From Heliobacterium chlorum (GTDB taxonomy: Bacteria; Bacillota; Desulfitobacteriia; Heliobacteriales; Heliobacteriaceae), in assembly GCF_014502795.1 (NCBI RefSeq), contig NZ_JACVHF010000002.1:248001-312000 (forward strand): a stretch of 64,000 nucleotides of DNA, read 5' to 3'. Shown piece by piece: positions 7,844-15,806 of this stretch; position 1 is the stretch's first letter, and the number at the start of each line of letters is the position of its first letter. A model generated the notes under the pieces. The model saw nothing but the letters and a program-made list of their open reading frames with translations, searched no databases and had not been told where the DNA came from. The translations under genes were made by a program, and so were the position numbers.

Positions 7844-9837
7844 GTGAGCAAAGCCTCCCTATAGTAGGCTGCTTTTTTTTCTATCGAGCGGAGCCAGAGG
7901 AGAAGTGGCCTAAGTTGGGGAGCGTCATCGGGTATTTTTTGCTGGACGTCACTAGCTAGTACAAAGCAGCTTTTTGCCATTTGTTCTAAGGCAGAGGCGG
8001 CATAACTTTCATTGGCGGGGTTATGTTTGAGTGCGGTCAAATAATGGTGAAGTGCCTTTTGTGGGGTGGTAAGCCTTTCCGAAGTCTTACCCAGAAGAAA
8101 GTGTACTTCGTCGTCATCAGAAAAACCATTCGCGACGGCCTCTACTAACAGGGGATATGCTTTCTCATCATTCCCTTGAAGAAAGGACAGTTTCCCGAGC
8201 AGAAAGAATGCCTCTCCGATGTCATGGCTTTCCGTATAGAGCCGTCGTAAGAGGAGAGCCTTCTCTAGGTATCCCAAGCTCTCCATTTCTAAGGCGAACG
8301 ATAATATCTCTAAAGCGATTTCATCGTTTCGTACAGATAAATCGCTTTCACTGCTACGGTTCAAGATGATCTTGTCCGCAAGCTGTAAGGCTTGGCTCAA
8401 GGGGGAATCGGAATCGAAAAAAGTACGGATGAGCGGAGACGCTTCTTTCGGAGGATCTTGAAGCCATAAAATCAGGCAATGATAGAGAAGCCGCTCTCGG
8501 GTTGAGGAGTCGTGAGGAAAAACATTCAGGATCGCTTCGGCTTCTTCAAAACGTTTCAAATGGATAAGGCATTTGATCTTCCATAACAGAAGGATTGGTT
8601 CATTCACTTCGAGTTGGTTCAGACAATCTAAACAGGGTTGAAAGTGTTTCCCCGCATATAACAACTGGATAACGGTGTGGGTATGAGTGAAGAAGTGTTT
8701 TCGTAATCCTTCGACCGTACTTGGTGTAGTCAGGATTTTTCGGATATTACTATCGAGCCGTAGTTGAGTATGGAGGGACGATTCTTTCGGATGGGTCTGA
8801 AGGAGATGTTCGATAGCTTTTTCATGGAGATTGATTTGTGCATACGACTCAGCGAGCTGGAAGTGGGGGAGAGACCCTGTGATTCCTTCCTCTGTCGGAT
8901 AGTTATAAGGTACTTTGCGAAACAGGAGACATTTCGAGAAGTCAGCGATCGCTTCTTCTCGTCGATTCAGATCTCGGTTTAGACATCCTCGTAGAAAAAA
9001 CAGGTCTGGATAATCAGAAAAATAAGTCAATCCCTCATTCACGATCTCCAACGCTAACTCGTATTCTCCGTACCCGTATAAACAACGGCCGTAATCTCGG
9101 TACAAAGCCGGCTCAAATCCACGAAAAAAGTCTAGCCGTTCACGGGAAATATGAAAGTGGTCTAGTGCCTTGTTGAGGACGCCGAGTGCGGAATAACTGA
9201 CACCGAGGTTGTAGTGATGAAAAGCATTATGGGGATCTAGCCTAATTTCTTTTTCAAGCAAGCGAATATTGCGTTGTGCCTTGTGCTGCTGATCGACAAA
9301 CTGCGGATTATATCCATGATGAAGTATGGGAAGTTGGGAATGTATTACTGACCCTAGATTGGCTCTGCGTATACTCGGGAGGATTTGTTCGTGGATTTTT
9401 CCTTCAAAGCGGTACTCTTGACGGTTGCGAAATAAGCGCAGATTCGTGTGAGTGATGTGGTTATGTCCATCTACCGGTGAATTGACATTGATTACTGTAA
9501 AATTCCATCCTTCAACCTCAGGCTCAGCGACAAGTATACGTAAACGATGAGCCGTATCCTGGGGGAGTTCTTCATCGGCATCTAAAAAAAGTATCCATTG
9601 CTTTGTCGCCTGGCGAATGGATTCATTTCTGGCTGCCGAAAAATCTTCCTTCCAAGGGCTTTTAATCAGGGTTGCCCCGAAGGATAGGGCAATATCCGGC
9701 GTCTCATCGATGGACCCGGTGTCTACGATAACGATTTCATCTACGAAGGGGGATACACTCTTCAGACACCGGTGCAAATGACTTGCCTCGTCCTTGACGA
9801 TCATACAGAGACTAATGGATAGGGGATCAAGACACAT
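7840..9837 (-). CDS. GT2 glycosyltransferase with TPR repeats
   Basis: 665 residues from ATG 9837, which has AGGTGGGG just upstream; a GTG 9 nt earlier is possible. N-terminal GT2 domain: ISLCMIVKDEASHLHRCL, IVIVDTGSIDETP and the intact metal site FLDADEELP near residue 100. The rest is helical with TPR repeats (for example the segment HYNLGVSYSALGVLNKALDH and the later AFFLLGKLSFLQGN). It is upstream of, and overlaps, a double-GT2 paralogue. This GT2-TPR architecture is common in Clostridia, where the TPR part is thought to hold the protein acceptor. No signal peptide, so cytoplasmic. Confidence 0.88.
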   Translation of the reverse strand: MCLDPLSISLCMIVKDEASHLHRCLKSVSPFVDEIVIVDTGSIDETPDIALSFGATLIKSPWKEDFSAARNESIRQATKQWILFLDADEELPQDTAHRLRILVAEPEVEGWNFTVINVNSPVDGHNHITHTNLRLFRNRQEYRFEGKIHEQILPSIRRANLGSVIHSQLPILHHGYNPQFVDQQHKAQRNIRLLEKEIRLDPHNAFHHYNLGVSYSALGVLNKALDHFHISRERLDFFRGFEPALYRDYGRCLYGYGEYELALEIVNEGLTYFSDYPDLFFLRGCLNRDLNRREEAIADFSKCLLFRKVPYNYPTEEGITGSLPHFQLAESYAQINLHEKAIEHLLQTHPKESSLHTQLRLDSNIRKILTTPSTVEGLRKHFFTHTHTVIQLLYAGKHFQPCLDCLNQLEVNEPILLLWKIKCLIHLKRFEEAEAILNVFPHDSSTRERLLYHCLILWLQDPPKEASPLIRTFFDSDSPLSQALQLADKIILNRSSESDLSVRNDEIALEILSFALEMESLGYLEKALLLRRLYTESHDIGEAFFLLGKLSFLQGNDEKAYPLLVEAVANGFSDDDEVHFLLGKTSERLTTPQKALHHYLTALKHNPANESYAASALEQMAKSCFVLASDVQQKIPDDAPQLRPLLLWLRSIEKKAAYYREALLT

Positions 9838-9907
9838 AAGCCCCACCTGTCTTTAACATTATCTCTTCCCCCAGCTTATGAAGAAGCGGCAAAGTGGTCA
9901 CAAGGAT

Positions 9908-9936
9908 AAAAAAATCAGACCTAACGACAGGTCTGA
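9908..9936 (-). terminator. terminator of the small Cys-rich gene
   Basis: TCAGACCT (9915-9922) pairs with AGGTCTGA (9929-9936). On the minus strand the stem is followed by TTTTTTTA. Confidence 0.8.
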
Positions 9937-9954
9937 TAAAATGATTTAGTTAGA

Positions 9955-10299
9955 CTATAGGGAACAAGGCATGGTCACGCATTCTGCGGCAAAAATATCC
10001 ACATCGTAGGTAGCCGAGGCGCAGACCGTCTCACAGATGGGAATTACGGTACCGTTCAAAGCGCCAGGAGTAATGGCATCAACGAATTTCATGGCCACTA
10101 CCGAACCGCCGGGTGGATTAGTACGGCGTACTCGAACGAGGAACTTAAAGGGACCTTGACTGGCACAGACCGGGCAATCGGGATCGACCGATACACTTAG
10201 TTGGATAGCACGGTTTGTGTCACATTGCAATGTAAGGGGTACGATCCGACACCGGTTGGGGGCAACGGTGGCTGTGGTCATGGCATCTCTAAGTCCCAT
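9955..10299 (-). CDS. small cysteine-containing protein, unknown function
   Basis: 114 residues with a strong AGGAGGTTG ribosome site before ATG. I do not recognise a family. The sequence is rich in Val/Thr and predicted strands. It has seven cysteines, including CPVCAS in the middle and a C-terminal cluster (ICETVC, ECVTMPC). No signal peptide or membrane segment. A monocistronic unit with its own terminator, divergent from the unknown gene at 10480. A structural spore-coat or surface role is a guess from the neighbourhood of other small accessory proteins, not from any motif. Confidence 0.7.
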   Translation of the reverse strand: MGLRDAMTTATVAPNRCRIVPLTLQCDTNRAIQLSVSVDPDCPVCASQGPFKFLVRVRRTNPPGGSVVAMKFVDAITPGALNGTVIPICETVCASATYDVDIFAAECVTMPCSL

Positions 10300-10479
10300 T
10301 GCAACAACCTCCTGATAAAAAATTAAGACTTACAATTCCATCATATGGTACTTAGCAACAAACAGTTACTGGATGAGTTATACACCGGTGATCTCCTGTG
10401 GAATATTTAGCTAGGTACATCGTTTTTTAGAAAACATAGTATGGGTTGGATAGGAGTGAACGAGCGGAGGGATTGCACT

Positions 10480-11055
10480 ATGGAAAATTCTCTAATTAAT
10501 CAGTCCACCGATAAACAGACTCCCTCGAATCAGGTACTATACAGCCCATTACCGACGGGGCCCTTTGATTACGAATGTATGAGTGCCGCGATCCAGTTTG
10601 ACTGCATCATCCACTTGCACAAAACCGTGCAGAACGAGGTTAAGGCAACGATCCTTCCTGAGGAAAGTAAGGAAAATATTCGTGGCGACTCTATATCGTT
10701 GATATCTCCGATAGTTGTATGTAAAGAGGCAAATAGATTTCGTTTTATACGTCCGGTTAAAGTTTATCGATTTCCGAGAGACGCGAGAATCATAGCGATT
10801 CATGTCCTAAACGTAAAAGAAAGCACAGAAATCTTCGCTTCGGAGTACGGAAGCTCTTGCAACATAGATATAAAAGTTACAGTTACCTTTGACGTTCTGC
10901 TGTTTCTTTCTGCCTTAATCTTCGGGAAAAATATGATTTTTGTTTGGCAAAGCAGGGATCTAGAAGCTCATCAATTTTTTCAAGTCCCATCAACCGATGA
11001 TGGAGATTTTATGGCCAAAAGTCAAATCACCGTCTCAGGCTGGTTTTATCGGTAA
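10480..11055 (+). CDS. hypothetical protein, unknown function
   Basis: 191 residues from ATG 10480, with GGAGGG about 8 nt upstream; an in-frame ATG at 10441 lacks a ribosome site. No recognised domain. The protein is mixed alpha/beta with alternating hydrophobic strands. A cysteine pair lies near the N-terminus (YECMSAAIQFDC) and a further one at SSCNIDIKV. The hydrophobic stretch LLFLSALIF is too short and embedded to call a membrane helix. Transcribed away from the Cys-rich gene at 9955-10299 and convergent with the basic-tail gene at 11080, sharing a terminator with it. Confidence 0.65.
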   Translation: MENSLINQSTDKQTPSNQVLYSPLPTGPFDYECMSAAIQFDCIIHLHKTVQNEVKATILPEESKENIRGDSISLISPIVVCKEANRFRFIRPVKVYRFPRDARIIAIHVLNVKESTEIFASEYGSSCNIDIKVTVTFDVLLFLSALIFGKNMIFVWQSRDLEAHQFFQVPSTDDGDFMAKSQITVSGWFYR

Positions 11056-11065
11056 ACGGAAGGCC

Positions 11066-11100
11066 AAACGGAGGAGAACTTATCTCCTCCGTTTTCTTTT
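11066..11100. terminator. bidirectional terminator between 10480 and 11080 genes
   Basis: A perfect 12-bp stem: AAACGGAGGAGA (11066-11077) with TCTCCTCCGTTT (11083-11094), 5-nt loop, then TTCTTTTT on the plus strand. The minus-strand gene's stop codon (11080-11082) is in the loop, and its last codons, encoding a run of arginines, form one arm. Confidence 0.85.
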
Positions 11101-11604
11101 TCTGCTATTACCTTGTCGGGAAATGCCAGTGAATTGATAAGGAACTTGGAATACGGGTGATGGTGTTACATCAACAGGGGTATTATTGCTGGTGGTAGCG
11201 GGCTTGACATTAAAGCCCTTCAGCATCTCCATGACACTTTGTTGAATGGCTTCCCCGATTTGACTGCCTGCACTAGAAGGAGAGGTGTTGTTCCCTAAGG
11301 AAGAAGTGGATTCGACTTCATGATGATGGTCATGGCGTTCCTTTCTTCTCTTACGGGACGTTTGAGGCAGGGGGGCTCCGATAGCTGGACTGTACGTTTG
11401 AACTTGTTCTGACGATTGAACCCCTTCCGAGGAGTCAGAAGCTACGGACGGAAAGGCGGAGGGAATTTGTACGGGGAGGCCCATCGATTCCAACATCTCG
11501 CTGATTGCGCCCTGAATGAATTCGGCCTTGTTTTCAGCATGTTTCACCTGAGCCATCTTTTCTGTCATGGAAGAAATCGCCTCTTGAATTCGTTGTTGAT
11601 CCAC
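11080..11604 (-). CDS. small protein with Arg/Lys-rich tail, paralogue of 13118-13540
   Basis: 174 residues; ATG preceded by AAAGGAGGTC. The N-terminal 45 residues form an amphipathic helical motif (AENKAEFIQGAISEMLESMG) shared almost word for word with the protein at 13118-13540. The middle is low-complexity (Ser/Thr/Pro), with a basic and His patch (SRKRRKERHDHHH). A second helix (IGEAIQQSVMEMLKGF) repeats the N-terminal motif weakly, and the end is strongly basic (RKRKRRR). Family unknown to me. Basic tails of this kind could bind nucleic acid or an acidic polymer. It lies downstream of the PaaK-like gene 11702-12964 with a 97-nt gap. Confidence 0.72.
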   Translation of the reverse strand: MDQQRIQEAISSMTEKMAQVKHAENKAEFIQGAISEMLESMGLPVQIPSAFPSVASDSSEGVQSSEQVQTYSPAIGAPLPQTSRKRRKERHDHHHEVESTSSLGNNTSPSSAGSQIGEAIQQSVMEMLKGFNVKPATTSNNTPVDVTPSPVFQVPYQFTGISRQGNSRKRKRRR

Positions 11605-11701
11605 TCAATTGACCTCCTTTAAGATGCAAGAGTCTTTAAACTCTTCATAACCATCATATTCCATTCGTTTCCAAAGGACACAACTTAGCCTGTTTTAACC
11701 G

Positions 11702-12964
11702 TCATACTTTAACAGAAGACAAATACTTTTGGTTTGCCATCTCTGCTGCCGTATAGATATATCGAGGTTTTCCCACAACCCCAACACTGAGCAGCTCATC
11801 ACGGTTATAAAGAGTACCTTTTGGAACGATTTGTAGATCCAAAGGCAAGCCGAGTTGCTGCTCCATTCGTTGCTGAGTACCGGCAGTAACCTGATCCTCA
11901 GTAGATTCCGCTTCGACGATAAGCTTTAGCCCCTTCTCATCGGGTCCTGCGACCCAGAACCGTTGGCAAGGAAGATGTGAGACAATCGCATCTAGATCCC
12001 ATAGATCTATGTGTTTGCCTTCGATGGAAATAATCTCTTGCCTGCGACCTCTGACCTGAAGAAATTCATCATTCCCACAAGGGCATGCATGGGAAGTACG
12101 GATCACCCGATCATTGGTAACATAGCGGACAAGCGGTGTGGCTTTCTCTGTCAGTGTAGTTATGACAAGGTAACCGATTTCATCGGGAGCGGCTTCCGTT
12201 CGCAGATCTTCTTTCAATACCTCGAATAGGTAATAATCTTCAAGCAGGTGTAGCCTCCCGTTGGAGCAGCCGGTGGCCATCGTCCCAGTCTCCGTCGTGC
12301 CGTATAATTCGAAGACTGGGACGCCCCAGATCCTTTCAAGCAGTTTCCGTTTTCCCGTAGACAGAGGTTCGCCGCCGGTAACCAAGGCTCGCAGGGTAGG
12401 AAAGTCCGTAGCTGGATTCATCCCGAGCAGTTCGGCCGTCTCGGCAATCAAAAGCATTTGCATCGGTAAACCGGCGAGAACAGTCACATGTAACTTTTGC
12501 ATCAGTTCGATAACCCTGGGAAATGGGCTGATCGTCGACCGGGAACTCGCTGCGATGACACTTCCTCCCCGGTCCTGAACGGCGCGATGAACCATGTGGG
12601 CGATGAGTGAAATCGCATAAGGGAAGCGAATAAGTACGACGTCATCCGGTCTGAACTGGACTCCGCAGGTATTTACTTGGTCGGCATTATCTCGCAGGTC
12701 TATTTCGTTAAGCCAGGTAGAAGCGGTAGCGCTCGTCGTCCCAAAGGTTTCATGGTACTGTCTAAGCTCATCAAGGGGCACGGAGACAAAGCCAAAAGGG
12801 GAGTGACGAACTAAGTCTTCTTTGAAGGTCAAGGGGAGGGAGCGAAACTCTTCGACGGAGTGTAAACAATGATTCGGAAGCCGCTCCCGGTAAAAAAGGG
12901 CACTCCGGGATCTTTGTAACGCCCAGTTAATTCGATCCAGTTGATTTTCGATAAGAGGACCCAT
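11702..12964 (-). CDS. PaaK-like adenylate-forming ligase
   Basis: 420 residues from ATG 12964, with GGAG 8 nt upstream; a GTG at 12973 is too close to that site. It belongs to the phenylacetate-CoA ligase branch of the ANL superfamily. Visible motifs are the phosphate loop TFGTTSATAS, LVTGGEPLS, the adenine-site ELYGTTETG, then a hinge region with CPCGND. These enzymes adenylate an aromatic or related carboxylate, usually to form the CoA thioester. It is shorter than, and clearly diverged from, the second ligase at 14454-15806. Flanked by two paralogous basic-tail proteins, which suggests one functional unit. Substrate unknown. Confidence 0.83.
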   Translation of the reverse strand: MGPLIENQLDRINWALQRSRSALFYRERLPNHCLHSVEEFRSLPLTFKEDLVRHSPFGFVSVPLDELRQYHETFGTTSATASTWLNEIDLRDNADQVNTCGVQFRPDDVVLIRFPYAISLIAHMVHRAVQDRGGSVIAASSRSTISPFPRVIELMQKLHVTVLAGLPMQMLLIAETAELLGMNPATDFPTLRALVTGGEPLSTGKRKLLERIWGVPVFELYGTTETGTMATGCSNGRLHLLEDYYLFEVLKEDLRTEAAPDEIGYLVITTLTEKATPLVRYVTNDRVIRTSHACPCGNDEFLQVRGRRQEIISIEGKHIDLWDLDAIVSHLPCQRFWVAGPDEKGLKLIVEAESTEDQVTAGTQQRMEQQLGLPLDLQIVPKGTLYNRDELLSVGVVGKPRYIYTAAEMANQKYLSSVKV

Positions 12965-12997
12965 TCGTCTCACTCCAAAGTTCGATTTACTCTCAGA

Positions 12998-13046
12998 GAA
13001 TAGGCTTCAATCGGCCAAAATTTTTCTGGCTAATTGAAGCCTATTC
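12998..13046. repeat. long inverted repeat upstream of the PaaK-like gene
   Basis: GAATAGGCTTCAAT (12998-13011) is repeated inverted and perfectly at 13033-13046, with a further CCA/TGG pairing inside. There is no clear U-run on the minus strand, so it could be a regulatory RNA hairpin or operator in the leader of the ligase gene; a weak terminator is possible. Confidence 0.6.
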
Positions 13047-13075
13047 AAAAAAAGAAGCGGTGTGACGACTTTAAT

Positions 13076-13107
13076 CACTAAAAAGTGAGAGGGGAAACCC
13101 CCTCTCG
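13076..13107 (-). terminator. terminator of the 13118-13540 gene
   Basis: GAGAGGGG and CCCCTCTC enclose a very short loop and are followed on the minus strand by ACTTTTTAG. Confidence 0.75.
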
Positions 13108-13117
13108 ACAAGTACGA

Positions 13118-13540
13118 TTAATGTCTCCGTCTTTTTCTGGAGCGACTGCTTCCGGAGGAGCTGCCGATGGCCTGAGTCGCGGCACCGATCATCGCAGCCA
13201 AATTTACCGTGGGCGGAATGGGGATATTTAGGTTGTTGATCGTTTCCAGGATCGCTTCTTGAATCGCTTGCCCTTTGTTGCTGCTGTTCCTTACAGCTGC
13301 GATTCTCTCTTGAATCGCCTGGGTTACCTCGTTAACTTGCGTATCGTTCGTGGTGGTACCGTTGCTACTATGGTTCGCTTTGGGGACTGCTGCTGTCGTT
13401 TCTTGCGGGTTTATGCCCATACCTTGAAGCATTTCATGGACGGCGTTTTGTATAAATTCTGCTTTGTTTTCTGCATTCTTTACTTGGCTTAATTGAACCC
13501 TCATGTTGGTAATAGCTTGCTGTACATTTTTCTGATCCAC
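13118..13540 (-). CDS. small protein with Arg/Lys-rich tail, paralogue of 11080-11604
   Basis: 140 residues; start MDQKNVQQAIT parallels MDQQRIQEAIS of the other copy. The motif AENKAEFIQNAVHEMLQGMG at about residues 22-41 is repeated in weaker form at about residues 75-105 (NKGQAIQEAILETINNLNIP). So the protein is two copies of one helix-turn motif joined by a Ser/Thr/Asn linker. The C-terminus is SRSRKRRRH. No known domain recognised. A ribosome site (AGGAGTTTTTCC) precedes the ATG, and the gene has its own terminator. Position between the biosynthetic operon and the second ligase suggests involvement with them; that is inference from context. Confidence 0.72.
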   Translation of the reverse strand: MDQKNVQQAITNMRVQLSQVKNAENKAEFIQNAVHEMLQGMGINPQETTAAVPKANHSSNGTTTNDTQVNEVTQAIQERIAAVRNSSNKGQAIQEAILETINNLNIPIPPTVNLAAMIGAATQAIGSSSGSSRSRKRRRH

Positions 13541-13701
13541 TCTAGGAAAAACTCCTTTCAGTCATTATTGAGAGTCAGTAATGACTCCCTAATTCCATGT
13601 TATGCCAATTTAGAAAATTCGACACTTATAGATTATTATTTAAAAAGATATAAAAAGTCTTACTGTTAGTTTGTTATATTAAAAAAGGGAAGCGAGATCG
13701 C
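13541..13701. other. intergenic, short palindrome
   Basis: AT-rich spacer upstream of the 13118-13540 gene. It contains the palindrome GAGTCA-GTAA-TGACTC (13572-13587), close to that gene's start. A similar palindrome, AAGAGT-CTTTAA-ACTCTT, lies in the upstream region of the paralogous gene (about 11627-11644). No other feature seen. Confidence 0.4.
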
Positions 13702-14457
13702 TTACCCTAATTGGATCAGTTCAGCTATATTCTTTCCGAGGATTTTCTCCCGTTCATCATCAGAGAGTTTCAACAGGAGAATCTTTTCAAGTTCTGCTTT
13801 CGGGTGAGAGAGAGGGAACTCAGAACCAAAGATGATCTTTGAGGGACCAGCTCGGCGAACGGACTCCTGTATATGAAGGAAACTTCCCGTAGACGTCTCC
13901 AAAAAGAAGTTATCGAGACTCACGGCAGCTTCCAATCCTTCTTGATCGGCTGGACCAAAGCCCATGTGGCCGAGAATGAAATTGACCTTGGGGTACTGTT
14001 TTGCCAAACTGACAAATTTGGCTGTACAGGCGCCTGGGCTATAGAGGACGTGGCTATAGACAGGAACCCCGTATTGACTGCAACAGGCGATGAGATCGGC
14101 GACGGCACGGCTTGTAAAGGTAAACTGGTGCGTAAGCGGCGAAAATTTTAAACCGCGAAAGCCAGCTTTTAGGTAGCTCTCAAAATGGGCCTCACTATCG
14201 CTAGAGTGAGGGTCGATGCAGGCAAAACCATGGAATCGATCATTCTCTTGACAAGCTTTAGCGATGTAAGCGTTATTGGGTACGGTACTTTCAGGCTCAG
14301 CACGACCGGTGATGTAATCGGTCATTTTGCGCACATCCACCATGCCGCCGGGTACCAAGACCGCCTGGTCAATCCCGGTTTCCTCTAACTGAGTCAAATA
14401 CACTTGTATATTACCGTAATCGCTGTCGGAAAGGTGACTATGGCCGTCGATGATCAT
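13702..14457 (-). CDS. amidohydrolase 2 family (TIM-barrel) protein
   Basis: 251 residues. It starts MIIDGHSHLSD, the HxH metal site of the amidohydrolase fold, and continues with GFACIDPH, GFRGLKFSP, PVYSHVLYS (a metal-ligand His), NFILGHMG, and FGSEFPLSHPKAE, where the catalytic Asp position of typical family members reads Glu (FGSE/FGTD). Family members (PF04909) include decarboxylases of aromatic acids and hydrolases. Its ATG overlaps the stop of the upstream ligase by 4 nt, so it is translationally coupled as the last gene of the operon. A role in processing the aromatic product is plausible but unproven. Confidence 0.83.
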   Translation of the reverse strand: MIIDGHSHLSDSDYGNIQVYLTQLEETGIDQAVLVPGGMVDVRKMTDYITGRAEPESTVPNNAYIAKACQENDRFHGFACIDPHSSDSEAHFESYLKAGFRGLKFSPLTHQFTFTSRAVADLIACCSQYGVPVYSHVLYSPGACTAKFVSLAKQYPKVNFILGHMGFGPADQEGLEAAVSLDNFFLETSTGSFLHIQESVRRAGPSKIIFGSEFPLSHPKAELEKILLLKLSDDEREKILGKNIAELIQLG

Positions 14458-15806
14458 GCCGTATCCTCCTCGCTGCGGATGACTCGCACTGTCTTAGCGC
14501 GGGGACGGGGAACCTCAGGAACAATCACTATTTCGCAGGGGACTCCGATCGCAAATTCCATTTTGCTAGATAGTTTGTCGGCTAAGGCAGGGCTCGGTAC
14601 AACGCCCGGAGCGAGCTCAACACGGATTTTCAAGACGTCATTGTTTCCAGGTTGTGCGACGAACTGGTACCAGTTCCCCACTTCCGGTTGCCGCATCAAA
14701 AACTCTTCCAGATAAAAGGGGGAAAAGTCGATATTGTTCACCCTAACTTGGTCGCCGAGCCTTCCCCGTAAGAAGATGCGTGGAAGCGCGGTGCCGCAGT
14801 CACAAGGCTCTGGGTCGATATAGCCAAGGTCCTGGGTTCGATAACGGATCAAGGGGGTACCAAAACGGGCTAAGCAGGTGACGACGATCTCACCGATTTC
14901 CAACGGTTCGAGAACTTCACTAGTCGTAGGATTGACGATTTCTACAATCACATGGCTGTTGGCAATATGATATCCCGCATGGTTATTGCATTCGATGCCG
15001 ATTACGCCGCCTTCCAGCGTACCGTAATAAAAGTTTGCTGTCGTTCCCCAGAGTTTTTCCACCCGTTGCCGGAAAGCCGGAGAGCAGCCTTCGCCGGTGA
15101 TCCACATCAGTTTTAAAGGGAGAGTGGTCAAGTCAAAGCCTTCCTTTGCTGCTGTCTCCGCCAGAGTGACAGCATAGGAGGGACTGGTTATAGCGACGGT
15201 CGGCTTTAAATCGCGCATCATTTTTACCGTTTTTTCCGGTGTGGAATAGGCCCCGCCTTTGCCCGCCGTAAGGACGGTGGCGGAGCAACAATGGATAAAA
15301 GATTTATGAAAAGCTAGTCCGGCCGAGCTCATTTCATAAGGCAGTGCGTTTAATACGATATCTCCCTCTTCAACAGGCACAAGCTTGCAGAAACCGGGAG
15401 CAAGGTCGTTTAGAAAAAAGTCTTGGTACGTATGCATAACATAGATCGGTTCTCCGCCGGTCGTACCAGTGGATACATGGATGATACTGATATTCTTTTT
15501 ATCGCAGGTTAAGAACCGCCAAGGGTCTCCACGCAACTCATCTTTCGTGGTAAAGGGGAGTTTGGAGAGGTCTGAAATGTTCTGAATATCCTTCGCATTG
15601 ATCCCGGCTTTTTGAAACTTTTCTCGATAGAAGGGGGATTTCTCCGCCGCGTGGGTGATGATTTCTTGCAACGCTTCTTCTTGATACGTTGCCATTAGCT
15701 CCGTCGGCATCGTGTCTGCGTCATGATTCATAAAGTACTTTGCCAGCAACGGATGGGTTCTTTCCGTCAGAAAACGCTTTTCGGCAGGCAGTTCCATTGA
15801 ATTCAC
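14454..15806 (-). CDS. PaaK-like adenylate-forming ligase
   Basis: 450 residues, near the usual PaaK length (about 430-440). Motifs: phosphate loop VSTGTTGGEPIYV at about residues 113-125, LMWITGEGCSP, FYYGTLEGGVIGIEC at the adenine site, RYRTQDLGYIDP (the conserved Asp/Arg region) and CDCGTALPRIFLRGR at the hinge. It should adenylate a carboxylic acid and may form a CoA thioester. Overlaps both neighbours by 4 nt, so it is tightly coupled to the TPR-like gene upstream and the amidohydrolase downstream. With the DHQ-synthase-II and aldolase homologues in the same operon, an aminohydroxybenzoate-type substrate is a candidate (inference). Confidence 0.87.
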   Translation of the reverse strand: MNSMELPAEKRFLTERTHPLLAKYFMNHDADTMPTELMATYQEEALQEIITHAAEKSPFYREKFQKAGINAKDIQNISDLSKLPFTTKDELRGDPWRFLTCDKKNISIIHVSTGTTGGEPIYVMHTYQDFFLNDLAPGFCKLVPVEEGDIVLNALPYEMSSAGLAFHKSFIHCCSATVLTAGKGGAYSTPEKTVKMMRDLKPTVAITSPSYAVTLAETAAKEGFDLTTLPLKLMWITGEGCSPAFRQRVEKLWGTTANFYYGTLEGGVIGIECNNHAGYHIANSHVIVEIVNPTTSEVLEPLEIGEIVVTCLARFGTPLIRYRTQDLGYIDPEPCDCGTALPRIFLRGRLGDQVRVNNIDFSPFYLEEFLMRQPEVGNWYQFVAQPGNNDVLKIRVELAPGVVPSPALADKLSSKMEFAIGVPCEIVIVPEVPRPRAKTVRVIRSEEDTA

